In this document: positions 17,227-26,289 of the stretch, in pieces | Layout of the letters: the number at the start of each line of letters is the position of its first letter | How positions within the stretch are numbered: position 1 is the first letter of the stretch | Assembly: GCA_937974625.1 (NCBI GenBank) | Contig: CALJVJ010000017.1 | Location: forward strand, 1-64,000 | DNA length: 64,000 bases | Origin: an uncultured Saprospiraceae bacterium | GTDB lineage: Bacteria; Bacteroidota; Bacteroidia; Chitinophagales; Saprospiraceae | Reading direction: 5' to 3' | Position numbers and translations under genes: made by a program | Notes under the pieces: model-generated | The model's database searches: none | The model's input: the letters and a program-made list of their open reading frames with translations, nothing else | What the model was told of the DNA's origin: nothing

Positions 17227-19977
17227 ATGATTAAGTACATCCCGTTACTTAGCCTTTTTTTCGTTTTCCTATTGGTCAAAAACGAAGCCTACACACAAGA
17301 TTTAATTGAAAGAACACAACTCGGAATTAAGCAACCTCCTACCACTGCAAAAAACCAATTAGCCAAATTGGTAGCTCAAAACAAACAAAGTGCCGCTAGA
17401 TTCAACGAATTTGCCCCTTTTGAAGTAAGTAAAACGGCGAATTCTCTTTTAGAAGGTTATGCCTTAGGAAGTATTAATTTGACCGTTAAAGCTGAACAAT
17501 TAGCTCATTTTATTAGGACCCAACCAGACGTTACTACCTTAAAAATTCCAGTAAACGAAAAATCTTTTATTGAATTAGACATTTACAAGGTCGATATTTT
17601 TTCTCAAGATTTTATTTTCCGTTCGAGTGAAGGGGAAGACTTGACAACAATGAACAATGGTGTTTTTTATAGAGGTATTGTCAAAGGAGATAACAACTCT
17701 ATAGTTTCCGTCAGTATTTTTGGTACAGAAATAAGAATAATGATTAGTGATGATGATGGTAATTACGTGATAGGTAAACTCAAAAATGAAAATGCCCATG
17801 TCCTATATAATGACAGGAACCTAACGTTGGACCAACCAGAAACTTGTGTGGTTGGAGATAATCAAAAATTAATTAAGGATGGTTTTAGACAACAAGTCGA
17901 AACTAAAGCTAGAAATAACATGGCTAAATGTATTCCGATTTATGTAGAATGTGATTTTGATATGTATCAGAAGCATAATAATTCGGAAGCCAGTGTGATT
18001 GCTTTCGTTAGTGCTTTAATAAATGAAGTCGCCACCATTTATGCCAACGAACAAATTGAAATTTCGCTTTCCGATTTAAAAGTTTGGACTACCACCGACC
18101 CTTATGCTAGCTTAAATAACACCAATGCGGTTTTGCAAAAATTCGGAGAATTGACTAAAAATAATTACAATGGAAGATTGGCTCACTTTATTTCTACGAG
18201 AGCATTAGGCGGAGGTATTGCGTGGATTGATGTGCTTTGTTCCAGTTATTTTACTTTTAGTGGTCAACATGCTGGGCCATATGCGGTTAGCGCAAACATG
18301 GGCACCTCCATTACTACTTTTCCAACTTACTCCTGGAACATTCAAGTTTTCGCTCACGAAATGGGACATAATATGGGTTCACAACATACCCAAAATTGTA
18401 GTTGGAATGGTAATAATACCGCTATTGATGCTTGTTCTCCTACCGAAGGGGGTTGTGCAAGTACTTATGGGGACTGCCCTCCAGGAGGAGGAACGATTAT
18501 GAGTTATTGTAATGCTACGAATTGTGGAATTGACTTTAATAACGGCTTTGGACAACAACCAGGAGAATTAATCAGAAATCGATACAATAATGCTACTTGT
18601 ACTTTATCTTGTGCTGCACCAACTTGTGATGATGGCGTTCAAAATGGAGATGAAACAGGAATAGATTGTGGAGGTAGCAACTGCAACACTTGTCCATGTT
18701 ATGCCAATGATATCAATCTCTCTCTAACCTTTGATAATTACCCTCAGGAAACCAGTTGGACGATTACCAATTCAACTGGTAATATCCTTTATTCTGGCAG
18801 CGGTTATACACAGGCAGGGGTAACCATAACCCCTTCTTTCACTTTGCCTCCAGCAGCAGGTTATACCTTCACCATTAATGACGCTTATAGTGATGGTATT
18901 TGCTGTGGATATGGTAATGGCGTATTTTCGTTAACAGATAATAATGGCGTTATCATTGCCACAGGTGGCGCATTTGATGCATTATATTCCGTAACCTTTT
19001 GTACAGAAAATAATGGAGGTCCATTAGACAATTGCCCAAATGACCCAAATAAAATAACCCCTGGTCTTTGTGGATGCGGAACACCTGACACAGACAGCGA
19101 TAATGACGGGACTCCCAATTGTAATGACGCTTGTCCTAATGACGCCAACAAAATTGCAGCGGGTGATTGTGGGTGCGGAATACCTGACACAGACAGCGAT
19201 AATGACGGGACTCCCAATTGTAATGATGCTTGTCCTAATGACGCCAACAAAATTGCAGCGGGTGATTGTGGATGTGGAACACCTGACACAGACAGCGATA
19301 ATGACGGAACCCCCAACTGTAATGATGCTTGTCCTAATGATGCCAATAAAATTGCAGCGGGTGATTGTGGATGTGGAATGGTGGATGAAGATTTAAATAA
19401 TAATGGAACTAGTGATTGCTTAGAAGCTTCCCTCTGCCCAGAAGACAGAAGTGTCAGCACTAATTTAATGGAAGGTACAGAGATGAATGCTCAGAAAACA
19501 ATTACTACCTCGGGAACCCTTACTATAACGGGAAATATGGTTTTCAAAGCAGGAAATACCATTCTTTTAAATCCTGGTTTTCATGCAAAAGCAGGTAGTA
19601 ATTTTAGTGCTATTATTCAAACCTGTTCGCCTACTAGTGGAAGTTTCCAAGATGAAGCTACGAGCCAAAGTCTTGAAAGAGTTGAAGGACATTCGTCCCT
19701 AAAATCTATTCAGCTCAAAACTTCTTTAACCGTTATGCCAAATCCATTCAGAAGTGAAACAACCATTCAATATCAATTAGCACAAACGGAACAAGTACTG
19801 ATTCAAGTAATGGATGTGAATGGCAGACTTGTCAAAGTTTTGGAAAACCAGACCACTAAAACTGCGGGGATGAATGAAGTAACGTTTTCAGGTACGACAT
19901 TGGATGGAGGCATGTATTTTGTTTTTCTAATAACGCCGACAAAAGTTTTGTCTCAGAAGATTATTTTGATAAAGTAG
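17227..19977 (+). CDS. Secreted reprolysin-like (M12B/M43 type) metalloprotease with T9SS sorting domain
   Basis: 916 residues with an N-terminal signal peptide (about 1-23). The propeptide region extends to about 230. The zinc site is HEMGHNMGSQH (His377, Glu378, His381, His387) and the Met-turn is IMSYCN. A Cys-rich segment (CDDGVQNGDETGIDCGG) and a beta-sandwich domain follow. Residues 601-732 are four 33-residue thrombospondin-3-like calcium repeats (DTDSDNDGTPNCNDACPND type). Then come a beta-strand domain (LMEGTEMNAQKTITTSGTL) and a type A sorting domain starting VMPNPFRSETTIQYQL and ending KIILIK. It should pass the outer membrane by T9SS and act on the surface or outside. The catalytic domain is secure; the substrate is unknown. 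No operon partner is visible. Confidence 0.93.
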   Translation: MIKYIPLLSLFFVFLLVKNEAYTQDLIERTQLGIKQPPTTAKNQLAKLVAQNKQSAARFNEFAPFEVSKTANSLLEGYALGSINLTVKAEQLAHFIRTQPDVTTLKIPVNEKSFIELDIYKVDIFSQDFIFRSSEGEDLTTMNNGVFYRGIVKGDNNSIVSVSIFGTEIRIMISDDDGNYVIGKLKNENAHVLYNDRNLTLDQPETCVVGDNQKLIKDGFRQQVETKARNNMAKCIPIYVECDFDMYQKHNNSEASVIAFVSALINEVATIYANEQIEISLSDLKVWTTTDPYASLNNTNAVLQKFGELTKNNYNGRLAHFISTRALGGGIAWIDVLCSSYFTFSGQHAGPYAVSANMGTSITTFPTYSWNIQVFAHEMGHNMGSQHTQNCSWNGNNTAIDACSPTEGGCASTYGDCPPGGGTIMSYCNATNCGIDFNNGFGQQPGELIRNRYNNATCTLSCAAPTCDDGVQNGDETGIDCGGSNCNTCPCYANDINLSLTFDNYPQETSWTITNSTGNILYSGSGYTQAGVTITPSFTLPPAAGYTFTINDAYSDGICCGYGNGVFSLTDNNGVIIATGGAFDALYSVTFCTENNGGPLDNCPNDPNKITPGLCGCGTPDTDSDNDGTPNCNDACPNDANKIAAGDCGCGIPDTDSDNDGTPNCNDACPNDANKIAAGDCGCGTPDTDSDNDGTPNCNDACPNDANKIAAGDCGCGMVDEDLNNNGTSDCLEASLCPEDRSVSTNLMEGTEMNAQKTITTSGTLTITGNMVFKAGNTILLNPGFHAKAGSNFSAIIQTCSPTSGSFQDEATSQSLERVEGHSSLKSIQLKTSLTVMPNPFRSETTIQYQLAQTEQVLIQVMDVNGRLVKVLENQTTKTAGMNEVTFSGTTLDGGMYFVFLITPTKVLSQKIILIK
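19027..19422 (+). repeat. 99-bp intragenic tandem repeat (calcium repeats)
   Basis: Four in-frame 99-bp units in the metalloprotease gene. The second and third are nearly identical in DNA as well as protein, which points to recent duplication and possible copy-number change. Each unit carries a DxDxDNDG calcium loop and paired cysteines. Confidence 0.93.
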
Positions 19978-20082
19978 GATTGTTGTTTAGTATGCTTTGA
20001 TTTTTATAAAACGCTTTATTTAGAAAAATCGAGTATCTCCTAGTCTTTGAGGGTTTTAGGTGAAAAATGATAAACTAATTGA

Positions 20083-20250
20083 TTAAGGGAGTAGGAAAAA
20101 TATAACCTACCCATTTTACTCGTTCTTTTTCCTTTATATTGCGTTGAAAATACTCGCCATAGCTACGGCTATGTCTGCGTTTTTCGCCTTATCTAAAGAA
20201 AAAATAACTTCTTAAAATTTGGGTACATTATTTATTTCCTACTCCCTAAA
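20083..20250. repeat. Long imperfect palindrome, CATAGC family copy 2
   Basis: About 168 bp. The centre is CATAGC (20158-20163), TACG, GCTATG (20168-20173). The arms pair out to GGGAGTAGGAAA (20087-20098) and TTTCCTACTCCC (20235-20246). The inner sequence GGCGAAAAACGCAGACATAGC matches copy 1 (220-400) in inverted orientation. The outer arms differ between copies but are self-complementary in each. It lies in the gap 19978-20410 with the terminator at 20258-20308. Confidence 0.78.
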
Positions 20251-20257
20251 ATAACTA

Positions 20258-20308
20258 TCCGAGTTATAAAAAATCCGTGTTATTTAATTTATAACTCGGA
20301 TTTTTTTT
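20258..20308 (+). terminator. Rho-independent terminator
   Basis: TCCGAGTTATAA (20258-20269) pairs with TTATAACTCGGA (20289-20300), followed by eight T residues. It lies 280 bp after the metalloprotease stop, beyond the palindromic element. Confidence 0.82.
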
Positions 20309-20410
20309 AACTCGGATTAGGCTTGTTTGACATTATAAATTTCCAATATTCAATAAAATAGTCATAAAGCATCGATTTCCTTTTTCTTAATGATCTATTT
20401 ATTACGATTT

Positions 20411-21760
20411 TTACTTACTATCCTTCCGAATCCATACATCTCTCTGTGGAAACGGAATTTCAATACTTCCTTCTCTAAATTTACGGTCTATCTCAAACCG
20501 AATATCACTTTTGATGTCTTCAATAATTGTAAAGTTTTTAGAATAAAAAAGTAATTCAAAATCTAAAGAAGAGTTGCCAAAATCAGTGAACCTAACAGTA
20601 GGAGATGGAAATTTTAATACAAAAGAATGTTCCTTAGCTGTTTCTAATAAAATCTTCTTTACAACTGCGGTGTCTGTTCCATAAGCTACTCCAACCTTGA
20701 CTGTAAATCGAACTTTATCGTCATAATGACTCCAATTAATTACATTATTGACAACTAGTTTTGAGTTTGGAACTATAATCGTCACATTATCTCTTGATTC
20801 GATTACCGATGTTCTTAAACCAATTTTTTTAAGACTCCCGATTTTACCATCAATTTCTAATACTTCTCCTACTTCTATCCCTCTTTCGAATAATAATAAT
20901 AGTCCTGAAAAAAGGTCATTAAATGTTTGCTGTAAGCCTAATCCTACCCCAACTAATAGGGCCGCTAAACCACCCCAAAATACGGTCATGTTTATTTGCA
21001 AAAAATGTAGAGCCGTTAGTATAGCAAATACATAAATGAAATAACTAATCAACTGATTAATTGCAAACTGAGTCCCTAAATTTATTTTGTTCCTTTGGTA
21101 ATAGGTCAATAAAATAAGCTGCGTCAATACCCAAATAAAGACTCTTCCTAAAGTAAGAATTAAGCCAACAATTAAGACGGTACTTAACTTTAAAGGAAAT
21201 GGCTTGTCTGTATCTTGATGTAGGGTTATCAGCTCAGGGTTGAACTGAAAATTTTGAAAAAACAAAAATAGGGCAAATAAAATAACCGCTACTTTTATCG
21301 AACTATTGGCTATTTTATTAGGATTTTCCTTAGTAAGGTCTTGCAACCTATTGGACACTCCTTCTTCACTTATTATTCGTCTTTGATAATACCCATTGAT
21401 TAATCGAGTGAAAAACAAATGAATTAAGCGAGCTATTTGAATTATGAATATTCCTTTCAGAATAACCTCTCCTTTTAACACAAAAAATCTATTGGGAAAT
21501 AAATCTTGGTTTAAGCCAAAAATATTAATCGCAATGATTAAAAAAATAAGCAACAGGCAACTGAACACCAATAGTTCAATTCTTCTACTACTCCCGCTTT
21601 CTAAACTACCTTTGTGGTGATAATAGGCCAAACTTCTTTTAACCACAAAGGATTGAAAAAGGAAAGCCAATATCCCAATACCACAAACTGCTATCACCTT
21701 TCCTATGGTAATAGCAGTTCCGTTTATGGTAAATAATAATTGATTTAAAAAATCTTCCAT
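20411..21760 (-). CDS. Mechanosensitive ion channel, MscS family
   Basis: 449 residues. Four to five hydrophobic segments lie in the first 270 residues. The pore helix and beta domain follow, at GVGLGLQQTFNDLFSGLLLLFERGIEVGE and LEIDGKIGSLKKIGLRTSVIESRDNVTIIVPNSKLV, which is the MscS core. The C-terminal alpha/beta cage region ends in FREGSIEIPFPQRDVWI. It should release solutes on osmotic downshift at the inner membrane. The long N terminus before the pore makes it a larger MscS variant. It starts 17 bp after the stop of the LysM-CAP gene 21778-23115, so the two are probably cotranscribed. Confidence 0.93.
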   Translation of the reverse strand: MEDFLNQLLFTINGTAITIGKVIAVCGIGILAFLFQSFVVKRSLAYYHHKGSLESGSSRRIELLVFSCLLLIFLIIAINIFGLNQDLFPNRFFVLKGEVILKGIFIIQIARLIHLFFTRLINGYYQRRIISEEGVSNRLQDLTKENPNKIANSSIKVAVILFALFLFFQNFQFNPELITLHQDTDKPFPLKLSTVLIVGLILTLGRVFIWVLTQLILLTYYQRNKINLGTQFAINQLISYFIYVFAILTALHFLQINMTVFWGGLAALLVGVGLGLQQTFNDLFSGLLLLFERGIEVGEVLEIDGKIGSLKKIGLRTSVIESRDNVTIIVPNSKLVVNNVINWSHYDDKVRFTVKVGVAYGTDTAVVKKILLETAKEHSFVLKFPSPTVRFTDFGNSSLDFELLFYSKNFTIIEDIKSDIRFEIDRKFREGSIEIPFPQRDVWIRKDSK

Positions 21761-21777
21761 TTATTGTTAAAGCAATT

Positions 21778-23115
21778 TTAAGAACCAAATTTCTGTACCC
21801 AGCAATTTGGCATGTGCCCAACTTTACCAATTTTGTAAGTTGCACCATACCTCCATTTGGGTTCTAACAAGGTCTTTCTATGTCCTCTTGAAGCAATGCC
21901 ATCATCTACTAAAAGTAAAATAACAGATTCTCTTACGTCGGCCAATCCTCCTACTAAATTTTCATTGCCATCCGTCATTTGAGAACACTCTCTTTTCACT
22001 CTATCCCAAGGCCATGCACCATCTGAACCAGCATGGTCTGTATAACCTCTAGCTTTTTGGTCTAATCCGTGCTTTCTAGCAGCCTCATAAATACATGGAG
22101 CAGGTTCTAAGGTGGATAAAGCTGGTGTTCTCCTCAATTCAGCTATCAATTCATCAATCACGGGAAGTGAACTACCAAAAGTTCTTCCACTTTGAATATC
22201 TCTTCGGTATTGTTCAACGTAAGTAATGTACCCTGATGGATTGGAGCGCATCAGATTTATTTCATCCAACATGGCTAATTCATCCGCAGACATATAGGTA
22301 GCTCTTGCAGGTGCTGGAGCTCTATTATTGGATGTATTAATTCTATTGTTGGAAGCGCCTTGGCTATCAAAATTATTCGGAGTAGTTCCTGCACTTCTTA
22401 TTCTATTCGCATTATTATCAATCGGCTCTGCTGCTGGAGGAAAATTCCCGCTTATACTTCCGTTGTCATTATCATAAAATGAGTCATAGTCTGACCTTCC
22501 TCTATCTTGAAAACCATTGTTATTGGTAGAAGTATTATTACCAGAATTATTAGAATAGTTATTAGTGTAAGGTTGGGTATAACCACCATTCATTTCATCG
22601 TAGGACACTACTCTATCGCAGGTACAATCAGTTGATAAAATAGTAGAACCCACACTTAGTTCTTCTCCTGGTTGCAACAAATTTATTTTTCGGAACCGTT
22701 CTTCTGTATAACCATATAAATTAGCCAAACCGTTTATCGTTTCACCATCCCTAATCGTATGCTTTGGACCTGATTGCTTGGCAAATGATGGCCCCTCATA
22801 GGTACGACTATTATCATAGTTACTATTTCCTCTAGAGGTAAAATCCCCAGAAGAATTGTAAGCGGGGTCAGTGTTTTGATAGGTATTGCTTTGAGTTAAG
22901 GATAACTCCTGACAAGCATATAAAATCCTATCTGTTGGGATATTATTCCATTGTGCTAAATCTATGGTTGATAGGTTATACCGTTTAGCAATTCTGTAAA
23001 GATTTTCTCCACTTTGGACCACATGAACCCCAGGTCTGCTATAATTAGGACATTGGGCAGAAAGGTCTAATAAAAACAAAGTAAAGAATATTAAAAATCC
23101 TGTCGTTTTTTTCAT
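21778..23115 (-). CDS. Secreted LysM-CAP domain protein (paralog 1)
   Basis: About 445 residues from the ATG at 23115, chosen because the signal peptide then matches that of the neighbouring paralog (FLLDLSAQC). Two LysM peptidoglycan-binding motifs follow: HVVQSGENLYRIAKRY and HTIRDGETINGLANLYGY. A low-complexity Asn/Ser-rich linker comes next. The C-terminal CAP/SCP domain begins MLDEINLMRSNPSGYI and has the typical cavity residues in TDHAG, GNENLV and RGHRK. CAP proteins of bacteria are secreted and of largely unknown activity. LysM repeats suggest binding at the cell wall. It sits between its paralog and the MscS channel gene in a likely operon. Confidence 0.9.
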   Translation of the reverse strand: MKKTTGFLIFFTLFLLDLSAQCPNYSRPGVHVVQSGENLYRIAKRYNLSTIDLAQWNNIPTDRILYACQELSLTQSNTYQNTDPAYNSSGDFTSRGNSNYDNSRTYEGPSFAKQSGPKHTIRDGETINGLANLYGYTEERFRKINLLQPGEELSVGSTILSTDCTCDRVVSYDEMNGGYTQPYTNNYSNNSGNNTSTNNNGFQDRGRSDYDSFYDNDNGSISGNFPPAAEPIDNNANRIRSAGTTPNNFDSQGASNNRINTSNNRAPAPARATYMSADELAMLDEINLMRSNPSGYITYVEQYRRDIQSGRTFGSSLPVIDELIAELRRTPALSTLEPAPCIYEAARKHGLDQKARGYTDHAGSDGAWPWDRVKRECSQMTDGNENLVGGLADVRESVILLLVDDGIASRGHRKTLLEPKWRYGATYKIGKVGHMPNCWVQKFGS

Positions 23116-23239
23116 AGTAGCTAAATTATTATAAAAATTTAATGAGGTAAATCTAATCATTTTTTTGCTAACCTACTCATAGCGTTTTATTCTGATAGGT
23201 ATAGGCTTTGATTACAAATTTATATTGTTTACAAATTAA

Positions 23240-24616
23240 TTAATTAAAGCCGAATTTCTGCACCCAACTATGTGGAGATTGGCCAATATTTCCAACTTTA
23301 TACGTTACACCATATTTCCATCTTGGATTCAATAAGTTCTTTCTGTGTCCTCTTTTTGAGACACCATGATCTACTAAAAGTTCTATCACAGAACCTCTGA
23401 TACTTGGAACTCCTGTTACCAAATTTTCATTACCTAAAATCATCCCTATCTCTTTACACGATTCTATTATTCTTTCAAATGGCTGAATGAACCCTGGGCC
23501 ATCATGGGTTAAAGTTTCTATAGATTGTTGATATTTGCCATGTTTTTTTGCGACATCATAAAGACAAGGTGTTGGCTCTAATAATGGTAAAGCTGGGGTT
23601 CTTTTCAACTCCGCTATTAATTCATCAATGGTAGGATAAGGACTTCCTGCACTACTCTTGATGTCATAGCGTTGAAGTTCTCTTCTGTATTGTTCAACAT
23701 ATTGAATATAGCCTGCTGGATTAGAACGCAATAGATTAATTTCATCTAACATTACTAACTCGTCAGCTGTCATATAAGTTGCCCGTGCAGCGGCAGGTGC
23801 AACATTACTATTTCTAGAAGTAATACTATTCGATGAGGATGTTCTGTATTCATCGGTGGCTGTTTGGTTCGGAGCGCTTGTAATTATAGGTTCGGAATTA
23901 CCCTGAGCAACTTTAGAAGAGGCATCATAACTAGCCTCTACCTTATTTGGAGAGCTATCCTCAGCACTAGCTATAAAAGCACTGGTATTGCTATAAATTC
24001 TATTCCTGTTTGGCGTATTTGAAGCATACTTTGACTGCTTGTTGGTTTTTATTTTATCCGAAGAATTTGTATAACCATTTGGAGCATCCATTTCATCATA
24101 GGACACCACTCTATCACAAATACAATCTGAAGACAAAATACTAGAACCAACACTTAATTCTTCTCCAGGTCTCAAAACATTTATTTTTCGGAAACGTTCT
24201 TCGGTATAGCCATATAAATTAGCCAAACCATTTATGGTTTCCCCTTCTCGGATAATATGCTTATTTCCAGTTTGTTTAACAAATGTGGTCTCTGTATAAT
24301 TATTGCTATTGCTGGTGTTATTCCTATTACCTCTCTCTGTAAATTCATCCGTTGAGTTATAAGTAGGTAATGCGTTAGAATGAGTATTGTTGTAGGTTAA
24401 TGATAATTCTTGACAAGCAAAAAGGGTTATGCTTGCTGAAATGTTATTCCATTGAGCTAGGTCTTGAGTAGAAACTTTATATCGTTTTGCAATTCTGTAT
24501 AAATTTTCTCCGGTTTGAACTACGTGTACTCCTGGTCTACTAGAATTAGGACATTGAGCAGGAAGGTCTAATAAAAATAAAGGAAAAAGCAATAAAATTG
24601 CTATAGATTTCATCAT
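23240..24616 (-). CDS. Secreted LysM-CAP domain protein (paralog 2)
   Basis: 458 residues with the same layout as the downstream gene. It has signal peptide MMKSIAILLLFPLFLLDLPAQ, two LysM motifs (VVQTGENLYRIAKRY, IIREGETINGLANLYGY), a Ser/Asn/Thr-rich linker and a C-terminal CAP domain (MLDEINLLRSNPAGYI, LTHDGPG, GNENLV, RGHRKNLL). The two paralogs are close in the LysM and CAP domains but differ almost wholly in the linker. This points to tandem duplication followed by free drift of the spacer. It is first in the minus-strand run CAP, CAP, MscS. No clear promoter match is seen in 24617-24874. Confidence 0.9.
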   Translation of the reverse strand: MMKSIAILLLFPLFLLDLPAQCPNSSRPGVHVVQTGENLYRIAKRYKVSTQDLAQWNNISASITLFACQELSLTYNNTHSNALPTYNSTDEFTERGNRNNTSNSNNYTETTFVKQTGNKHIIREGETINGLANLYGYTEERFRKINVLRPGEELSVGSSILSSDCICDRVVSYDEMDAPNGYTNSSDKIKTNKQSKYASNTPNRNRIYSNTSAFIASAEDSSPNKVEASYDASSKVAQGNSEPIITSAPNQTATDEYRTSSSNSITSRNSNVAPAAARATYMTADELVMLDEINLLRSNPAGYIQYVEQYRRELQRYDIKSSAGSPYPTIDELIAELKRTPALPLLEPTPCLYDVAKKHGKYQQSIETLTHDGPGFIQPFERIIESCKEIGMILGNENLVTGVPSIRGSVIELLVDHGVSKRGHRKNLLNPRWKYGVTYKVGNIGQSPHSWVQKFGFN

Positions 24617-24777
24617 AGTCGCTAAAATATTTTAGATTTTTAATGGGGTTTCGAAAGTCGTTTTTTTTCTTAACGCATTATTTCTACTTAAAATATGTAG
24701 AGATAATAAATTTTTAATTATTTAAACGACTGGTTAAAAGTACTTTTTTTTATACTTAAATGAAAGTTTAATTAGAT

Positions 24778-24808
24778 TTTGGTGTTCAATTTTTTTTCCT
24801 CACTTTTG
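24778..24808 (+). promoter_or_regulatory. Probable promoter of fabD
   Basis: TTTG (24778-24781), 19 bp, CACTTTTG (24801-24808): seven of eight bases match TAnnTTTG. The leader would be about 60 bases. Confidence 0.5.
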
Positions 24809-24874
24809 CACTCAAATTTATTTAAATCGAACAAAATTAACTTTACATAATTTATATTAACAATAATTAAATTT

Positions 24875-25756
24875 ATGAAAGCATATGTTTTTCCAGGTCA
24901 AGGTGCTCAATTTGAAGGGATGGGTAAAGATTTATACGAAGCTTCTGAACAAGCTCACTCCCTTTTCGAACAAGCAAATAGTATTTTAGGGTATAGATTA
25001 AGTGATGTCATGTTTGAAGGAAGTTCGGAAGCCTTAAAACAAACCAAGATTACTCAACCTGCTATCTTTTTACATTCTGTTGTGAAAGCAATTTTGGCAG
25101 GAGATGACTTCAAACCAGATGTGGTTGCTGGACATTCTTTGGGCGAATTCTCTGCTCTAGTTGCCAATGGGGTCTTGACAATGGAAGATGGCTTAAAATT
25201 GGTCCAACAGAGAGCTTTAGCCATGCAAAAGGCTTGTGAGGCTGTCGAAGGTACCATGGCTGCTATTGTGGGATTGGAGGACGATAAAGTGGAAGCAGTT
25301 TGTAATAACCTATCAAAAGAAATTGTAGTCGCAGCAAATTATAATTGCCCTGGACAATTAGTTATTTCTGGTTCTATCTCTGGAGTTGAATTAGCAGTAG
25401 AAAAATTAAAGGAAGCTGGGGCCAGACGTGCTATTATTTTAAATGTTGGCGGTGCATTTCACTCTCCTTTAATGGCACCCGCAGAAGCAGAACTTAAGTC
25501 GGCCATAGAAGCAACTACTTTTCATTCCCCTAAATGTCCTATTTACCAAAACGTAAATGCTCAAAAAGCAACGGACCCAAAAATTATTCAGGAAAATTTA
25601 ATTGCCCAACTAACCTCCCCTGTAAAGTGGACGCAAACCATGTTAAATATGATTGAAGATGGAGTGGAAGAATTTGTTGAAGTTGGAGGAACAGGGAAAG
25701 TGATTAGAGGAATGATTTTGAGAGTCAATCGTCGGATGCCTGTTAGTGCTTTGTAG
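24875..25756 (+). CDS. fabD: Malonyl-CoA:ACP transacylase
   Basis: Moves malonyl from CoA to acyl carrier protein for fatty-acid elongation in the cytosol. 293 residues, normal for FabD. Motifs are FPGQGAQ near the N terminus, GHSLGEFSAL with the nucleophile Ser88, QQRALAMQKA with Arg113, and GGAFHSPLM with His196. The C terminus EVGGTGKVIRGMI is typical. It stands alone, ended by a strong bidirectional terminator shared with the convergent CDGSH gene. Confidence 0.97.
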   Translation: MKAYVFPGQGAQFEGMGKDLYEASEQAHSLFEQANSILGYRLSDVMFEGSSEALKQTKITQPAIFLHSVVKAILAGDDFKPDVVAGHSLGEFSALVANGVLTMEDGLKLVQQRALAMQKACEAVEGTMAAIVGLEDDKVEAVCNNLSKEIVVAANYNCPGQLVISGSISGVELAVEKLKEAGARRAIILNVGGAFHSPLMAPAEAELKSAIEATTFHSPKCPIYQNVNAQKATDPKIIQENLIAQLTSPVKWTQTMLNMIEDGVEEFVEVGGTGKVIRGMILRVNRRMPVSAL

Positions 25757-25785
25757 AGGTAGAAAGGTTAAGTGGTAGAAAGGTG

Positions 25786-25824
25786 TAGAGGTCTGCTAAA
25801 TGTTTTCCATTTAGCAGACCTCTA
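25786..25824. terminator. Bidirectional terminator between fabD and the CDGSH gene
   Basis: Perfect 17-bp stem: TAGAGGTCTGCTAAATG (25786-25802) with its complement (25808-25824), five-base loop. A/T-rich flanks lie on the plus side. Confidence 0.88.
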
Positions 25825-25847
25825 AAATTTAATTTTACCTTTTAAAG

Positions 25848-26090
25848 CTACAAGCTTTTATGTGAGCCATCACAAAATCCGTTTGGATTTTTGCTTTGTT
25901 TGCATTGACAAAAATGTACTGTTTTTGATTGTTCTGGTGTACAAACGATTGGTCTAAATTCTGAACCTTTGTGTGCTCCATTACAAAATGGTTGCTTGTC
26001 TGATAAGCCACAAGTACAATACGCATATTTCTTTCCTTCAGTAATGTCTACTTTGACAGGTACTTTAGCAGCAATTTTTGGTAACTCCAT
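25848..26090 (-). CDS. CDGSH iron-sulfur domain protein (two motifs)
   Basis: 80 residues with two CDGSH-type [2Fe-2S] sites: CTCGLSDKQPFCNGAH and CQCKQSKNPNGFCDGSH. Each supplies three cysteines and one histidine. The first has Asn in place of the Asp of CDGSH, a common variation. This two-site arrangement resembles the mitochondrial MiNT/CISD3 class and its bacterial relatives. It is likely a soluble redox or cluster-transfer protein; its partners are unknown. Single gene, convergent with fabD. Confidence 0.93.
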   Translation of the reverse strand: MELPKIAAKVPVKVDITEGKKYAYCTCGLSDKQPFCNGAHKGSEFRPIVCTPEQSKTVHFCQCKQSKNPNGFCDGSHKSL

Positions 26091-26289
26091 TTTCTTTTTT
26101 CTTAGTGTTATTTAAATGTTTATTTATCTAACTCCTAAAAACGAAATATAGTTTAGACATCAATCCAATTCAGAATTAATCTAAATATATATTAGAAAAC
26201 ATTCTGATTATTCAAAACTTTAAGTTCTCCCGATAGCTTTCTGGACAAGAACCAAGTTCAAATTCAATATATTTCCAAACTTATGTTTT

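Noticed and set aside
18885-19460. 191-codon minus-strand frame with repeated PHPQSPAAILLASLGQ units
   Set aside because: Mirror of the 99-bp calcium repeat of the metalloprotease; repetition comes from the sense strand.
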